A stretch of 64,000 bases of DNA from Eleginops maclovinus. Taxonomy: Eukaryota; Chordata; Actinopteri; Perciformes; Eleginopidae. The stretch is taken from positions 21,891,207 to 21,955,206 of the forward strand of contig NC_086354.1 of the NCBI RefSeq assembly GCF_036324505.1, read 5' to 3'. The stretch's first letter is position 1. The number at the start of each line of letters is the position of its first letter. The position numbers and the translations under genes are program-made. Under the pieces are notes generated by a model, which worked only from the letters and a program-made list of their open reading frames with translations, searched no databases and had not been told where the DNA came from. Shown here in pieces: positions 12,251 to 64,000 of this stretch.

Positions 12251-13021
12251 AAAATGTATCTGCAGCCATATGAGGGGTTTGCAGTCCAGCTCTGCAGCTC
12301 CTGTATGATGCAGACCTATAAACAAAGCACCATTTGTCCTGGCGGTGTCAAAGTCAACAAAATATTTCCTGCATAATCACTTAACTTGGCATTCGACGCA
12401 ACACATCGCTGACAAAAGCACAAACACATTAAGTGGCTCAATCACGGTGTGGAGCACACACTCATCCACTCACGCTGCAGACGCAACGCTCACAATCCTC
12501 TTTGCTTCTCTCCGTTTAACAACCGCCCGTCCTTGGCTCTCAAACTGACCCCCCCCCCCCTCCATCTCTAACAGTCTCTGATTGATTCAGGCTGGACAGT
12601 TAGTGGATTTCCATCATCTAATGCAAGCTGTGAGTGCTTCTGTTTTGTCCTGCTGCTTGAGAATCTGTCAGCTCCGGCACCTTTTTTTGATTTTCGACTT
12701 CTAATAACGTTTTGAGGCAGCCGGCGGTCTCCTTGGCTCGTCCTCTCATTAACCGACACGCTGAACGCAGATTGCCGCCACCACCGCCGCCGCCTTATGA
12801 GCAGAAATCGGGCCCTGGCTCAGAGTATTGGTATGCGGCCCGTCCGTTGCTGGGTGGTTTTGCGTGGGGAATGTCTGATAGGGATCTATTAGCAGAAGGT
12901 ACGCATAACTGCTGAGTCGATATGAGTTTGGGGAATTTATGTGCAGCGAGATGTTTATGTAATTTCGTCTCTCGATAAATCAATAACACAAATGACAGCG
13001 TGCTTAAAACTGGCAACAGCC
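12251..13021. other. Intergenic DNA downstream of lig1
   Basis: The stretch has a C run at about 12548 and a short GCC-rich patch at 12775-12795. No gene is evident. Confidence 0.5.
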
Positions 13022-13027
13022 TTTATT
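13022..13027 (-). terminator. lig1 polyadenylation signal AATAAA
   Basis: The minus strand reads GGAATAAAGGC here, 86 bases past the lig1 stop. A second AATAAA at 13087-13082 is only 26 bases from the stop and is less likely to be used. The 3' UTR would be about 100-120 bases. Cleavage position is inferred. Confidence 0.7.
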
Positions 13028-13112
13028 CCATTCGACATTACAAAAAAGAAACTATTTACAATTATTTCTGAATTCTTTTCATTTATTACTCCGCGCTAAT
13101 GAGCACAGACGA

Positions 13113-63473
<50,361 letters not shown>

Positions 63474-64000
63474 CTGATGGAAGAGGAACAGTTAATGGCC
63501 ATATGGGCGTTATATGTATAAATAAAAAGCCATTAATACAGTACATGTTGCCAATGACAGCTGATTTAATACCTTTAGTTGCTAGGCAGATTAGGATTAA
63601 TGATGTGAAATATAATCAACCCTTAAATCAGACTTTAGTTCACCTGCAGTAAATCCAGCAGCTACCCTGCAGTATACAAAGCCATTCAAACTAGCTGCAC
63701 CTTTACCAGCTCTGAGAACACTTTAATGATCAATCATTATAAAACATATCAGAGATATTATTCTGAAATGGACCAATCTGACAATGACTACTTTTACTGT
63801 CGCTACTTTAAGTACATTTAGATGAGAGTACTTTCTACTTTCACTGGAGGAACATTTTGAATGCAGGACAGAGTATTTGTGACAGAGTATCCTACACTCT
63901 GCTTCTTCTACTTTTACTCATTTACAAGACCTGAGTACTTCTACCACCTGTTACGTTTCCTTGTCGTCATCTTGATAACGAACGTAGCGTTACGCAGACG
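63474..64000 (-). other. lig1 first coding intron (partial)
   Basis: Sequence upstream of exon A. Positions 63780-63955 hold a decayed AAGTACTTTTACTT-type MITE. No exon with the lig1 start codon is visible here. Confidence 0.6.

Noticed and set aside
13082..13087. AATAAA close to the lig1 stop
   Set aside because: Only 26 bases after the stop codon; the signal at 13022-13027 is better placed.

Overview
The window is vertebrate genomic DNA, almost certainly from a ray-finned (probably percomorph) fish. The grounds are genes split into short exons with GT-AG introns, long (CA)n arrays, many short non-autonomous DNA transposons, LINE 3' tails and SINE fragments. There are no bacterial operons, no CRISPR array and no viral gene. 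All the coding sequence I can support lies on the minus strand and belongs to two genes.

Positions 63473 down to 13113 hold nearly all of the DNA ligase 1 gene (lig1). I placed 26 coding exons by reading frame, intron phase and similarity to vertebrate LIG1. Together they give 2986 coding bases (994 complete residues plus stop). Only the first few codons, on an exon beyond position 64000, are missing. In protein order the exons encode a PCNA-binding N-terminus, a long disordered Lys/Glu-rich segment, the DNA-binding domain, the nucleotidyltransferase domain (catalytic lysine codon at 44600-44602) and the OB-fold domain. The frame is open throughout, so the gene looks functional.

Positions 1270-3285 hold the first two coding exons of a myelin protein zero-type gene (mpz-like): the signal-peptide exon and the first half of the Ig V domain. 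The rest of that gene lies left of position 1. A TATA box sits about 180 bases before its ATG. The two genes are head-to-tail. The 9.8 kb between them (3286-13112) shows no convincing gene; it holds transposon remnants, a degenerate tandem repeat and microsatellites.

The introns are repeat-rich: a MITE family with AAAGAGGC ends (six copies or pieces), a hAT-like MITE with CAGGGTTTT ends (three copies), a 460-bp fold-back element, a decayed Tc1 transposon next to a LINE fragment, and a 741-bp DNA transposon nested in another MITE with a visible target duplication. The most interesting pattern is the position of repeats relative to lig1 splice sites. Three consecutive exons have donors or acceptors made of TG repeats, two acceptors use pure C runs, one donor is formed at a LINE tail, and another lies about 12 bases from a SINE tail. 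I found no sign of a wholly new biological system; the unusual points are this splice architecture and several unnamed repeats.
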